A stretch of DNA of 47,036 nt, from positions 1-47,036 of the IMG/VR virus record IMGVR_UViG_3300035010_000008. One strand, given 5' to 3'. The translations under genes and the position numbers were made by a program. The notes under the pieces are model-generated. The model searched no databases, was not told the origin of the DNA, and saw only the letters and a program-made list of their open reading frames with translations. Below, one piece after another: positions 31,830 to 38,909 of this stretch. This DNA comes from a virus. Each line of letters begins with the position of its first letter. Positions within the stretch are counted from its first letter, which is position 1.

Positions 31830-34441
31830 GCTGCCTTCTCCAGCTCGAGCAGGTCGAAGAGCGAGGGCACCGCGATCTCGCGCTCGGCTTCACCCAGATA
31901 AATGCAGCTGTGCCGGAAATAGTCCGGGTTAAGTTCACTGCCCCGGCCGCGCCGCCCTTTCATGATCGCGCGCATCGGAACGGTGCCAAGCCCGCAGAAG
32001 GGATCATAGACAAGGTCGCCCTTCATGCTGAACCGCTCGATCAGTCGGTCAACGATATCGAACTGGAGCGGGCAGACGTGCTTCTCGCGGCCCTTCTGCA
32101 CTTGGTCGGCGTTCAGCGTCCGCATGCGCGCGACATCGTCCCACACATCGGGGTGATGGCTCCCAGGGGCAAGCGACATGAAGGTGCGCGGCAAGTGGCC
32201 GCGGCCGTCATTCTGGGCCCGTGCCTCGATCGTCTCGCCGATGGCGACATGCGCGGAGGCGTCATAGATCAGGTCGCGGCTCTCGGTGGTGAACGTCTTG
32301 ACCAGCGGCCCGACGCCCATTTCCGCGAAGCGGGGCGCGACTTCGCCCAGCTCGGCAGGGTTGAGCATCCGGTCCCCCGACGATCGCCAGAAGGCGTGCG
32401 CGTCGATCTGCCACTGCGCCAGGCTGTAATCCGTCGCGCTCTTCGCAACGGGTGTGTCGGCATAGCCGCGGCTGCGGTCGCTCTGGGGCTTGCGCATCAG
32501 CAGGATGTACTCGGGGCTCCCGGCGCCCATCTTGGTGCCGTCCTTCAACATCTCCGAGTAGCTGAGGCGGTAAGTCTGGTTATTCTCCCGCACGACGTCG
32601 GTGATGACGGTGATCATCCCCATGAACTGGAAACCGTGCTGCTGATAATGGAACAGCGTCTTGGCATGGAAGGGGTTGACCGTCGGCACACCCTCGCCGG
32701 TGACCGCGCCGAACAGGATCCGGTCCTTCACATGGATGCAGGCGAGGCGACCGGGTTTGAGCGCGCGGTAAAGCTCGGGTGTGAGGTAATCCATCTGCGC
32801 GAAGAAATGCGCGTCGTCGTCGGTGTGGCCGAAATCGTTATAGCTCGGCGTATATTCGTAGTGGTTGCTGAAGGGGATCGACGTCACGATCAGGTCGAGG
32901 CTGTCGCTTTCGAGGATACGGGCCTCTTCGACGCAGTCGTTATGCGCCAGCATCCAGCCCTGGCCGCTCTGCTCGGCCCGCTCGCAACCGATGCTGCGAC
33001 TGGCAATGTCGGCCGCGGCGGCGTGGTTGAGGCCGTATTTGCGGATGATCGCGCTCATCTTGGCGGTCAGCTCTTCGTGCAGCGCCCACTTTTCGAGCAG
33101 GACGCGGCGGACCTCCTCTTCGGTTTCGGCATAGATCGCGTCGATGATCACCGGCTCGGTCTGGCCGAAGCGCTGCACGCGGAAGATCGCCTGAATGAAG
33201 TCGTTGAACTTGTGCCCGATGCCCGCGAAGATTTCGCGGTGGCAGTGGCGTTGCAGGTTGGTGCCGGAGCCGAGCATCACCGGCTTCGCCGCCAGATCCT
33301 TGATCCGGCCGTCGCTGAAATCGCCGACGATGGTTTCGCGCGCGTCCAGATCCTGCGATCCGAACACGGCGGCGATGCGGTCCCGGCCGGGAATGTCGAG
33401 CGCTTCAATGGCGCGGCGCTCGTCTTCGAGATCGTGCCAGATCAGGAAGTGGTCATCAGGATCGGCCGCCATGATGTCAGCGACCTTGGCGATGCGGGCG
33501 TCAAGGGTGCGCCGCTTCTCCCGGCTGGCCTCGACTATGCCGACCGCATTGTCGCGGATCAGGCGGCCTTGCCCATTGCTTTCGGCGCCTGCGTCGCTGA
33601 TGTCGGTCTCGACGCAGTGCCAGCGAACCTCGATCGGCGGCAGGTCATAGCCCTCGTCGCTGAAACCCAGATCCGACGGCCGCTGCAGGAAGACGGCCCA
33701 GCTGTTGAGCCACAGCCAGAATTCCTCCTCCTTGTGCGGGTACAGCTTCAGGTCGTTGGCCTGCTCCGGGTTGCGCTGGAAAAAGCGAGTCAGCGCCTGG
33801 CCGGTGTCCATGACGCCGAGGAAGCCGGCGTAGTGGATCAGTTCCTTGTACCGGTTCGGTGAGGGGGTGGCAGTTGCGACGAAGCGATAGGGCACTGCCT
33901 CGAACAGGGGCAGAAACTCCTGAAACGTCTTGCTGCCATAACTGCGCAGCACGCTGGCTTCATCGAGGCAAGCGACGTTGAACCGGCTGACGTCGACCTT
34001 GCCCTCGCGGACGCTCTCGTAATTGGTCAGGTGGATGGCGCAGTAATCGGCCTTGGCGTCGATCTCGGCGTCGCTGCGCACGAAATGGACGGTGATGCCC
34101 AGCTTGGCTGCGTCGGCCATGAATTCGCGGCGCACGCCGAGCGGGCAGACGATCAGGCCCATGTTTGGCGCGCCCGGTACCCGGCCGGGGTCTGCCTCGA
34201 GCTTGTCGAGGATGATATTGGCGATCAGCAGCTGCTGGATCGATTTGCCCAGGCCGAACGCCTCGAACATGGCACGGCGCCCCCCCTCGACCGCCCAGCG
34301 CACGATATGGCGCTGGTGATCCTTCAGCGGCCGGCCGTCGCGCAGATGCGTCGGGATCTCGTCGAGGGTGCAGGGCAGGCCGGCGAGCGGAGCGGCGGGC
34401 ATCTTGGCTTCAAGGAAGCTGCGGTAGTTCTCGGCGGTCAT
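31826..34441 (-). CDS. SNF2-like helicase fused to DNA methyltransferase
   Basis: 871 residues. The N-terminal half is an SF2/SNF2-like translocase: motif I EAFGLGKS near 62, motif II LDEAS near 159, motif III TATPSP near 191 and motif VI RVQRFGQ near 424. The C-terminal half is a beta-class N4/N6 methyltransferase, with catalytic-type motif TSIPFSN near 518 placed before the AdoMet-binding DPFCGLGT near 814. The first Pro of the usual SPPY/F motif is Ile. No nuclease domain is seen. It may protect phage DNA from restriction or mark replicating DNA. Start at 34441; an in-frame extension lies over the GapR gene. Confidence 0.9.
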   Translation of the reverse strand: MTAENYRSFLEAKMPAAPLAGLPCTLDEIPTHLRDGRPLKDHQRHIVRWAVEGGRRAMFEAFGLGKSIQQLLIANIILDKLEADPGRVPGAPNMGLIVCPLGVRREFMADAAKLGITVHFVRSDAEIDAKADYCAIHLTNYESVREGKVDVSRFNVACLDEASVLRSYGSKTFQEFLPLFEAVPYRFVATATPSPNRYKELIHYAGFLGVMDTGQALTRFFQRNPEQANDLKLYPHKEEEFWLWLNSWAVFLQRPSDLGFSDEGYDLPPIEVRWHCVETDISDAGAESNGQGRLIRDNAVGIVEASREKRRTLDARIAKVADIMAADPDDHFLIWHDLEDERRAIEALDIPGRDRIAAVFGSQDLDARETIVGDFSDGRIKDLAAKPVMLGSGTNLQRHCHREIFAGIGHKFNDFIQAIFRVQRFGQTEPVIIDAIYAETEEEVRRVLLEKWALHEELTAKMSAIIRKYGLNHAAAADIASRSIGCERAEQSGQGWMLAHNDCVEEARILESDSLDLIVTSIPFSNHYEYTPSYNDFGHTDDDAHFFAQMDYLTPELYRALKPGRLACIHVKDRILFGAVTGEGVPTVNPFHAKTLFHYQQHGFQFMGMITVITDVVRENNQTYRLSYSEMLKDGTKMGAGSPEYILLMRKPQSDRSRGYADTPVAKSATDYSLAQWQIDAHAFWRSSGDRMLNPAELGEVAPRFAEMGVGPLVKTFTTESRDLIYDASAHVAIGETIEARAQNDGRGHLPRTFMSLAPGSHHPDVWDDVARMRTLNADQVQKGREKHVCPLQFDIVDRLIERFSMKGDLVYDPFCGLGTVPMRAIMKGRRGRGSELNPDYFRHSCIYLGEAEREIAVPSLFDLLELEKAA

Positions 34442-34443
34442 GA

Positions 34444-34713
34444 TCAAGCCGCCAAGGCGAGCGGAAGATCGAGCTGCAGCCCGACGGCATCGCAATAGAC
34501 CGACAGCACCGCCTCAATCTCGGCCCGGTCATGCGGCGCCATCTTGCGCAGCTTCAGCAGCTTTTTGACGATCTTGGGATCATATCCCTGCGACTTCATT
34601 TCGTTGAATGTGTCGCGGATGTCGTCGCTGATGCCCTTCTTCTCCTCTTCGAGGCGCTCCACGCGCTCGACAAAAAGGCGCAGTTGTTCGTCCGAAACCG
34701 TGGCTTCGCTCAT
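34444..34713 (-). CDS. gapR: GapR-like (DUF2312) DNA-binding protein
   Basis: 89 residues. EQLRLFVERVERLEEEKKGISDDI ... GYDPKIVKKLLKLRK is the signature of DUF2312/GapR. In Caulobacter this protein encircles overtwisted AT-rich DNA ahead of replication forks and stimulates topoisomerases. A phage copy next to the helicase-methyltransferase and replication genes suggests support of phage DNA replication or silencing of AT-rich DNA. An AAGGAG site precedes the ATG, and a GCCCCGCGGGGC palindrome (34733-34744) lies just upstream. Confidence 0.9.
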   Translation of the reverse strand: MSEATVSDEQLRLFVERVERLEEEKKGISDDIRDTFNEMKSQGYDPKIVKKLLKLRKMAPHDRAEIEAVLSVYCDAVGLQLDLPLALAA

Positions 34714-34767
34714 AGCTTTCGCTCCTTAGGCTGCCCCGCGGGGCTGAATGATTGGGGATTGGCGCCG

Positions 34768-35241
34768 CTATCGGGGCGTTGTTCCGGCCCCCACGACGGA
34801 ATGGATGCTGGACATTTCGGTAAGGATCACGTCGACAATGCCGCCCAGCTCGGTGTGGCTGACGTGGCCGTCTTCGTTGGCGTCAGCGACGACCGCGGCG
34901 ATTCGGGCGGCGGCAGCCCCGGCGCGGCGCACCGATGCGGCCTCGTCGACCTCCATCGGCGCCACGCTGAACCCCATGCGGGTCGCGACGCGCTGGAAAG
35001 CTTGCGGGGGCAGGGCGGTGAACACGCGCAGGAAGACGTCGAGCGGCATCGCCGACCCGTCGGCCTCGACATAGCTGCGCAGGCGGCGCTCCCATGTTTG
35101 GAGCGCGCCGGGATCATCGCACGTCGCAGCGGCCAGCTCCGGCCAGGTGAAGCGCTTGCCGTACCCGCCGACGTACATGCGCAGCGTGTCGCCGATCAGC
35201 ATTTTTACAGCCGGAGCGGAAAACTGCCCTGCTATTTCCAT
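34768..35241 (-). CDS. Early regulator-like protein with EF-hand-like loop
   Basis: 157 residues. The N-terminal 95 residues (SAPAVKMLIGDTLRMYVGGYGKRFTWPELA ... TWERRLRSYVEADG) look like a helical DNA-binding domain. The C-terminal part carries DANEDGHVSHTEL, which fits the twelve-residue calcium loop of an EF-hand, followed by a helix. As the second gene from the early promoter it occupies the place of a CII-like regulator. That role is inference. Confidence 0.6.
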   Translation of the reverse strand: MEIAGQFSAPAVKMLIGDTLRMYVGGYGKRFTWPELAAATCDDPGALQTWERRLRSYVEADGSAMPLDVFLRVFTALPPQAFQRVATRMGFSVAPMEVDEAASVRRAGAAAARIAAVVADANEDGHVSHTELGGIVDVILTEMSSIHSVVGAGTTPR

Positions 35242-35307
35242 GGGTTAGCCCTCGCAGTTGACGCATTGATGCGGTGTTGAACAGGAGAATTCGAGATGAA
35301 GAACATG

Positions 35308-35616
35308 TTACGCCGCCTCGCGCTGGCGCAGGCCGCAGTCGCTGCGGATGCAGCTGGCGCATTCCGGATCCTCGGAGCGTCGGTCGCAGACCCCGCACGA
35401 CGCGACGAACTCGGTAATGAAGCCGCGCGCCTTGGCCTCGGTGGTCGGCCAGATGCGGCGACCGTTCTTGAGGTCGCGCACGAAATGAGGGTCGCCCATC
35501 GCCTTCCGGCCGAATGTGATCTCAGACATGTCGGCATCACTGACAAAGTCTTCGATCGCTTTGATCAGGTCGGCGTGGGGCGGGTCGGCGTCCGCTTCGG
35601 GAGGGGATTGCGTCAT
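35308..35616 (-). CDS. Cro-like small DNA-binding protein
   Basis: 102 residues. AIEDFVSDADMSEITFGRKAMGDPHFVRDLKNGRRI resembles a helix-turn-helix family frequent in alphaproteobacteria and their phages. The C-terminus has four Cys (CGVCDRRSEDPECASC), a likely zinc site. It is the first gene leftward of the operator-bearing promoter and divergent from the repressor, the place of Cro. The ATG at 35616 falls a few bases from the predicted transcription start, with no ribosome site, so a leaderless message is likely. A longer frame would include the operators. Confidence 0.7.
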   Translation of the reverse strand: MTQSPPEADADPPHADLIKAIEDFVSDADMSEITFGRKAMGDPHFVRDLKNGRRIWPTTEAKARGFITEFVASCGVCDRRSEDPECASCIRSDCGLRQREAA

Positions 35617-35625
35617 GCTTGAGGC

Positions 35626-35654
35626 AACTAGCGTAGGAATGATCCTACCGTCAA
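35626..35654 (-). promoter_or_regulatory. Early leftward promoter PL with operator O1
   Basis: TTGACG (minus strand, 35649-35654) is followed at once by the perfect palindrome GTAGGA-ATGA-TCCTAC at 35633-35648, which fills the spacer to a weak -10 (about 35626-35631). Repressor bound here would block polymerase. The layout mirrors the rightward promoter at 37271. Confidence 0.65.
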
Positions 35655-35663
35655 CTAGAAAAA

Positions 35664-35679
35664 GTAGGACACGTCCTAG
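35664..35679. promoter_or_regulatory. Repressor operator O2
   Basis: GTAGGA-CACG-TCCTAG, a near-perfect copy of the operator half-sites, centred 31 bases from O1. It lies between PL and the repressor gene and could control both directions. Confidence 0.65.
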
Positions 35680-35700
35680 CATGGCGCGCGCGTCGGTGTT

Positions 35701-35716
35701 GTGGGAAGCGTCCCAC
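35701..35716. promoter_or_regulatory. Repressor operator O3 overlapping the repressor ribosome site
   Basis: GTGGGA-AGCG-TCCCAC is a perfect palindrome with the same length and spacing as O1 and O2 and an A-to-G change in each arm. It covers the ribosome binding site of the repressor and ends at its ATG, so it could give autorepression by roadblock. Confidence 0.55.
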
Positions 35717-36409
35717 ATGGATAGCGCATTGCAACGATTCATCCGCAAAGCGGTCGAACTGGGCGGAAAAGCCCGCGATCACTATGACAAGGAAATCCAG
35801 AGGGCCGCCGGCACCACCGGAAAGGTGCTCTACGATATTGATCGCGGGAAGAGCAAAAATCCGAACACGACGACGCTGCACGCGATCGCCAAGGCGCTCG
35901 GCCAGCCGTTTGATTTGCTCCAGCGCGCGGTCGCCGGAGAAGAGGTGGTGCCGGTCGAGCCTGGCAGCGAGCCCAGCGCCGCGGTTCCTGCGACGACGAA
36001 CACGGCCGATGTCGTGGTGCTCGATTTGACGCTCTCCATGGGTGCGGGCACCAACATCGACGAGTATATCGAAGAAACCACCTATCAGTTCGACGTCGAT
36101 TTCATCCGGTCGTTTACCCGCACGGCGCCGCACCGGCTGCGCATTGCGACCGGCATCGGCGACAGCATGTTTCCAACGCTGATGCCGTCCGATGCGGTGT
36201 GGTTCGACACGACGCAGACGATGCTGAAGCTGCAGGACAAGATCTGGGCCTGCTCGATTCGCGGCGGCGGAGCGATCAAGCGCCTGCGCATCGGCGACAA
36301 CCGAAAGATCATTGTGCTTTCGGATAACCCTGCGGTACCAGACGACATCGTCGACGAAGAGGATGTTCGGATCTTCGGCCGCGTCCTTCGATTGATGCGT
36401 GACCTATAG
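35717..36409 (+). CDS. CI/LexA-type prophage repressor
   Basis: 230 residues. A helix-turn-helix lies near 30-65 (TTGKVLYDIDRGKSKNPNTTTLHAIAKALG). An S24 peptidase domain follows, with the catalytic Ser in GDSMFPTLMPSD near 148 and the Lys in GAIKRL near 187. Such repressors cut themselves when RecA is activated, giving SOS induction. The ATG at 35717 is preferred (GGGAAG upstream); a Met at 35681 would add twelve residues with no ribosome site. Five operator palindromes surround the gene and its downstream partners. Confidence 0.9.
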   Translation: MDSALQRFIRKAVELGGKARDHYDKEIQRAAGTTGKVLYDIDRGKSKNPNTTTLHAIAKALGQPFDLLQRAVAGEEVVPVEPGSEPSAAVPATTNTADVVVLDLTLSMGAGTNIDEYIEETTYQFDVDFIRSFTRTAPHRLRIATGIGDSMFPTLMPSDAVWFDTTQTMLKLQDKIWACSIRGGGAIKRLRIGDNRKIIVLSDNPAVPDDIVDEEDVRIFGRVLRLMRDL

Positions 36410-36418
36410 GGGGCGTGA

Positions 36419-36841
36419 ATGAGCGACCTGATTTGGTTCATCGTTCTGGGGCTAGGGGCGCTCGGCGGCTTCATATTTTACCTGATCCAGGACGCCAAGA
36501 AGTCGCAGGAACTCGCCGGGATGCATCAGCCTGCCCAGCCGCTTGAGCAGACCGGACAAGCCGGAGTTACAGCACCAGGCGTTGCCGGCGGAGGTTGGCT
36601 CGTCGCGGGGTGGGTGCTGGCAGCTGCGGGGGTGATCGGGCTGGTAGTGGGGCTTTTGCTCGACACGTCGGTCGCTGCATACAGCCCGACGATGTTTGGC
36701 GGGCCGACCGAGGTCGTCAACCTCGACCTGCTTTTTCGGAAGGGCGTTGTCGTGGCTTGCGGCATCGCTGCAATCGCCGCCGGCATCTTCTGTCTCGCTG
36801 TGGCCGCAATCCTTCGGGCGATTCATTCCCGCGCTGCCTGA
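36419..36841 (+). CDS. Three-helix membrane protein of the lysogenic operon
   Basis: 140 residues with hydrophobic segments near 3-22, 58-82 and 107-133, and a Gln/Gly-rich cytoplasmic or periplasmic loop between the first two. It starts nine bases after the repressor with a GGGGG ribosome site, so it should be expressed in the lysogen. Membrane proteins in this position often block superinfection by related phages. No family is recognised. Confidence 0.7.
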   Translation: MSDLIWFIVLGLGALGGFIFYLIQDAKKSQELAGMHQPAQPLEQTGQAGVTAPGVAGGGWLVAGWVLAAAGVIGLVVGLLLDTSVAAYSPTMFGGPTEVVNLDLLFRKGVVVACGIAAIAAGIFCLAVAAILRAIHSRAA

Positions 36842-37233
36842 TGCCAGCTCAGATCACCTTGCCGATCGTCGGCGTCGACTATCCCAACAAGCGCGGCGTG
36901 ACGCGCCGCTTTGCGGTCGATCTGCTTGCGCCTGGCGATCCCGTCGAGCTGCGGGCCGAGCCCCAGAACCCAGCCGATGAAAACGCGGTGGCGGTATATT
37001 CGATCGAGGGCGTGCAGATGGGATACATTCCAGCGCAGCGGGCGCCCTATGTCGGGAAACATATGAAAAATGGCGACGTGACGGCTATTTTTCAGGGGAA
37101 GGGCGGGCGAGGGGCCTTCATCCGGATCGCCTTTGGCGACGAAGAGCCGGTGCTGCCGCCACCTCCGGAAAAGAACGGGTCCGAGCCCGATTGGTGGCCG
37201 GACGACGCGCCCGAAGACGATTGGGCGCAATAG
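36841..37233 (+). CDS. HIRAN-domain protein of the lysogenic operon
   Basis: 130 residues. Residues about 5-95 form a HIRAN domain (PIVGVDYPNKRGVTRRF ... AEPQNPADENAVAVY ... QMGYIPAQRAPYVG), a fold known to bind 3' ends of single-stranded DNA at damaged or stalled forks. The tail is acidic and Pro/Trp-rich. It overlaps the membrane protein gene by TGATG, so repressor, membrane protein and HIRAN protein form one operon. It may sense DNA damage or act against incoming phage; this is inference. Confidence 0.8.
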   Translation: MPAQITLPIVGVDYPNKRGVTRRFAVDLLAPGDPVELRAEPQNPADENAVAVYSIEGVQMGYIPAQRAPYVGKHMKNGDVTAIFQGKGGRGAFIRIAFGDEEPVLPPPPEKNGSEPDWWPDDAPEDDWAQ

Positions 37234-37242
37234 CCGCGACGC

Positions 37243-37268
37243 GAAAAGTAGGAACTATCCCACTTTTC
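37243..37268 (+). terminator. Operator O4 within a terminator-like hairpin
   Basis: GAAAAGTAGGA and TCCCACTTTTC pair at ten of eleven positions around an ACTA loop, directly after the HIRAN gene and followed by a T-rich stretch. The inner 16 bases (37248-37263), GTAGGA-ACTA-TCCCAC, are a variant repressor operator. The element could both end the lysogenic transcript and bind repressor. Confidence 0.6.
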
Positions 37269-37270
37269 AT

Positions 37271-37299
37271 TTGACAGCGTAGGAATGGTCCTACATATC
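37271..37299 (+). promoter_or_regulatory. Early rightward promoter PR with operator O5
   Basis: An exact -35, TTGACA (37271-37276), is followed by GTAGGA-ATGG-TCCTAC at 37279-37294 and a -10 near 37294-37299 (CATATC). The operator lies wholly in the spacer, so repressor binding would occlude the promoter. It drives the 8-kb right operon that starts at 37328. Confidence 0.75.
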
Positions 37300-37327
37300 C
37301 GGGTCCGTCACCAAGACGGAGCCCCTG

Positions 37328-37453
37328 ATGATCCCCGCCCACGAACATCCCGACACCGCTGAAACCGTCATCGACACGGTGTTCGCGCGCATTGCCGTGG
37401 CATTCGCAGCTCTGACGATAATCGTTCCCGCTATCGTGGCGGTGGTCCGGTGA
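37328..37453 (+). CDS. 41-residue membrane protein, first gene of the right operon
   Basis: A short frame from ATG 37328, with GGAG seven bases upstream, to the TGA that overlaps the next GTG. The product has a polar start (MIPAHEHPDTAETVIDTVF), then about 20 hydrophobic residues ending in Arg. It is probably a single-pass inner membrane peptide, expressed first after induction. Function unknown; small early membrane proteins can affect host energy or exclusion. Confidence 0.6.
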   Translation: MIPAHEHPDTAETVIDTVFARIAVAFAALTIIVPAIVAVVR

Positions 37454-37788
37454 GCGGCTCGGCGACCAATCTCAACGCCAACGCGATTGCACTGTTGCGC
37501 GGCGCGCAACAGCTGATCGACGAGCCGAACCGGTGGACCCAAGCCGTGATGGCGCGCGATCAATTTGGCGAACCCGTTTCTCCCCGCAGCGTCGATGCCC
37601 GATGCTTCTGCATTATCGGTGCGCTGGAGGCTGTGGCACCGTCGTGTCGAATATCCCTGGAGGGAGAGCTCCAGAAAGATTTGCCCAAAGGCGCGCAGTA
37701 CGTCCCCGTGTTCAACGATTCCTGCGGGCACGCGGACGTCATGGCGCTTTTCGATCGCACAGTCGCAAGACTGGAGAGCGCGCGGTGA
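37450..37788 (+). CDS. DUF6197-like protein
   Basis: 112 residues with GTG start in a GTGA overlap. ALLRGAQQLI, RWTQAVMARDQFGEPV, DARCFCIIGALEAV and VFNDSCGHADVMALFDRTV match DUF6197, a domain of unknown function spread among phages and actinobacteria. No catalytic role is known. Confidence 0.75.
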   Translation: MSGSATNLNANAIALLRGAQQLIDEPNRWTQAVMARDQFGEPVSPRSVDARCFCIIGALEAVAPSCRISLEGELQKDLPKGAQYVPVFNDSCGHADVMALFDRTVARLESAR

Positions 37789-38078
37789 CATTCAACCTTT
37801 CCCCAGATCCGGTGCACCCCCCCGTGCCGGATGCCCCGACCGCTACCGCCCCTCTTGGCGGTCGGGGCACCTATCATTTTGAGCGCGGTCGCTATGTTTC
37901 GCCGATCCCGGCGAAGATCCTGATCGATTATCGCGACCGGCTGCGCGGCCCGTTCGAGCAGCGCATGCACCTGTTCCCCAAGCCAAATGGCAGCAGCCTG
38001 CCGTGCAACCCGTCCATGTGCCGCGAATGCTGGCGCGAGGAGCATTGGCGCGAGCACGGCGCAGGGGATGCGTCATGA
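37785..38078 (+). CDS. Small hypothetical protein with Cys motif
   Basis: 97 residues from a GTG in a GTGA overlap. A Pro-rich start is followed by GTYHFERGRYVSPIPAKILIDYRDRLRG and a C-terminal Cys pair (CNPSMCREC). It ends in an ATGA overlap with the winged-helix gene. The family is not recognised. Confidence 0.6.
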   Translation: MTFNLSPDPVHPPVPDAPTATAPLGGRGTYHFERGRYVSPIPAKILIDYRDRLRGPFEQRMHLFPKPNGSSLPCNPSMCRECWREEHWREHGAGDAS

Positions 38079-38353
38079 CGCTCGCCGAGATCCGCGCCCT
38101 CGACTTCATCCGCGCCCGCATCGTTGCGACGCAGACCGCGCCGACCCTGTCGGAGCTTTGTGCCGGGATGGGCTGGGCCAGCCGCAGCACCGCGCACCGC
38201 GTCGTCACGTCGCTGGTGCGGCAGGGCGCGCTGACCCGCAAGCCCGGGTCGCTGCGCGGCCTCGCTCTCGCCGACGCGCCGTTACTGACCGTCGTGCCCA
38301 CCGCTGACCTGCGGGCCGAGCTGGCGCGGCGCGGGCAGGGGGCTGTGCAGTGA
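38075..38353 (+). CDS. LexA-type winged-helix regulator without protease domain
   Basis: 92 residues. LDFIRARIVATQTAPTLSELCAGMGW and STAHRVVTSLVRQGALTRKPG match the LexA N-terminal DNA-binding fold, and LRGLAL completes the wing. There is no S24 domain, so it is not self-cleaving. The start at 38075 is fixed by ATGA. It may regulate the right operon. Confidence 0.8.
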   Translation: MTLAEIRALDFIRARIVATQTAPTLSELCAGMGWASRSTAHRVVTSLVRQGALTRKPGSLRGLALADAPLLTVVPTADLRAELARRGQGAVQ

Positions 38354-38586
38354 TTGGAACCGACACCCTCGCGATCAGCGCGCGCACCTGGGCGGCCTGC
38401 GTCGCATCCGCCGAGCACGAGCGGGGCGAGGTGGCCTTCGATCTTTCGCACCTGACCGGAGAAACCATCATGGCAGTCGAGCAGCACCCTCACGGCTGGC
38501 GCCTGCGCTGCGGCAGCGGCGCGAGCGTCGTCGTCGAGCGCGGCCACACCTTCGACAGTGCGGGCCTTGCGGTGATCGAGCCATGA
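38350..38586 (+). CDS. Small hypothetical protein
   Basis: 78 residues, GTG start in a GTGA overlap. A helical first half is followed by beta-rich EQHPHGWRLRCGSGASVVVE. No motif or family is recognised; translation is coupled to both neighbours. Confidence 0.6.
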   Translation: MIGTDTLAISARTWAACVASAEHERGEVAFDLSHLTGETIMAVEQHPHGWRLRCGSGASVVVERGHTFDSAGLAVIEP

Positions 38587-38909
38587 GCGCCGCCAACCGC
38601 CTCTACGCGATCGACCTGCTCAACCGCGCGGGCATCGAGCTTACGCCGCGGGCGATCGCGGACGCCGCGGCCATCGTGCCGCTGCTCGAGCATGACGTGC
38701 TCGAAGCGGTCGGCGAGCCGGTCGACGGCGTTTTCTTCACCGCGCAGGCCATCGTCCGCGCCCGCATCGCCGAGGGCCGCCACCGGCCGTCGGGCGCGGC
38801 GGAAACCAATACTCCCGGGTTCCTTGCGCCCCCGCAGCCGGGAGATCCTGCCGCCGCCTCTTTGCCCATCGGAGGGGCGGCGGCCTTTCTTGAAAGCACC
38901 GCCGAATGA
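38583..38909 (+). CDS. Small hypothetical protein
   Basis: 108 residues. The first 60 are helical and Ala-rich (MSAANRLYAIDLLNRAGIEL), and the tail is Pro/Gly/Ala-rich and probably disordered. Overlaps with both neighbours show it is translated in the operon. Function unknown. Confidence 0.6.
   Translation: MSAANRLYAIDLLNRAGIELTPRAIADAAAIVPLLEHDVLEAVGEPVDGVFFTAQAIVRARIAEGRHRPSGAAETNTPGFLAPPQPGDPAAASLPIGGAAAFLESTAE

Noticed and set aside
31910-33862. Rightward 650-residue frame opposite the methyltransferase
   Set aside because: The opposite strand encodes a protein with full helicase and methyltransferase motifs; this frame has none.
35296-35622. Rightward 108-residue frame with an AGGAG site before its ATG
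   Set aside because: It lies opposite the Cro-like gene, whose sequence matches a known family and has the operator-linked promoter; the rightward product shows no recognisable feature.
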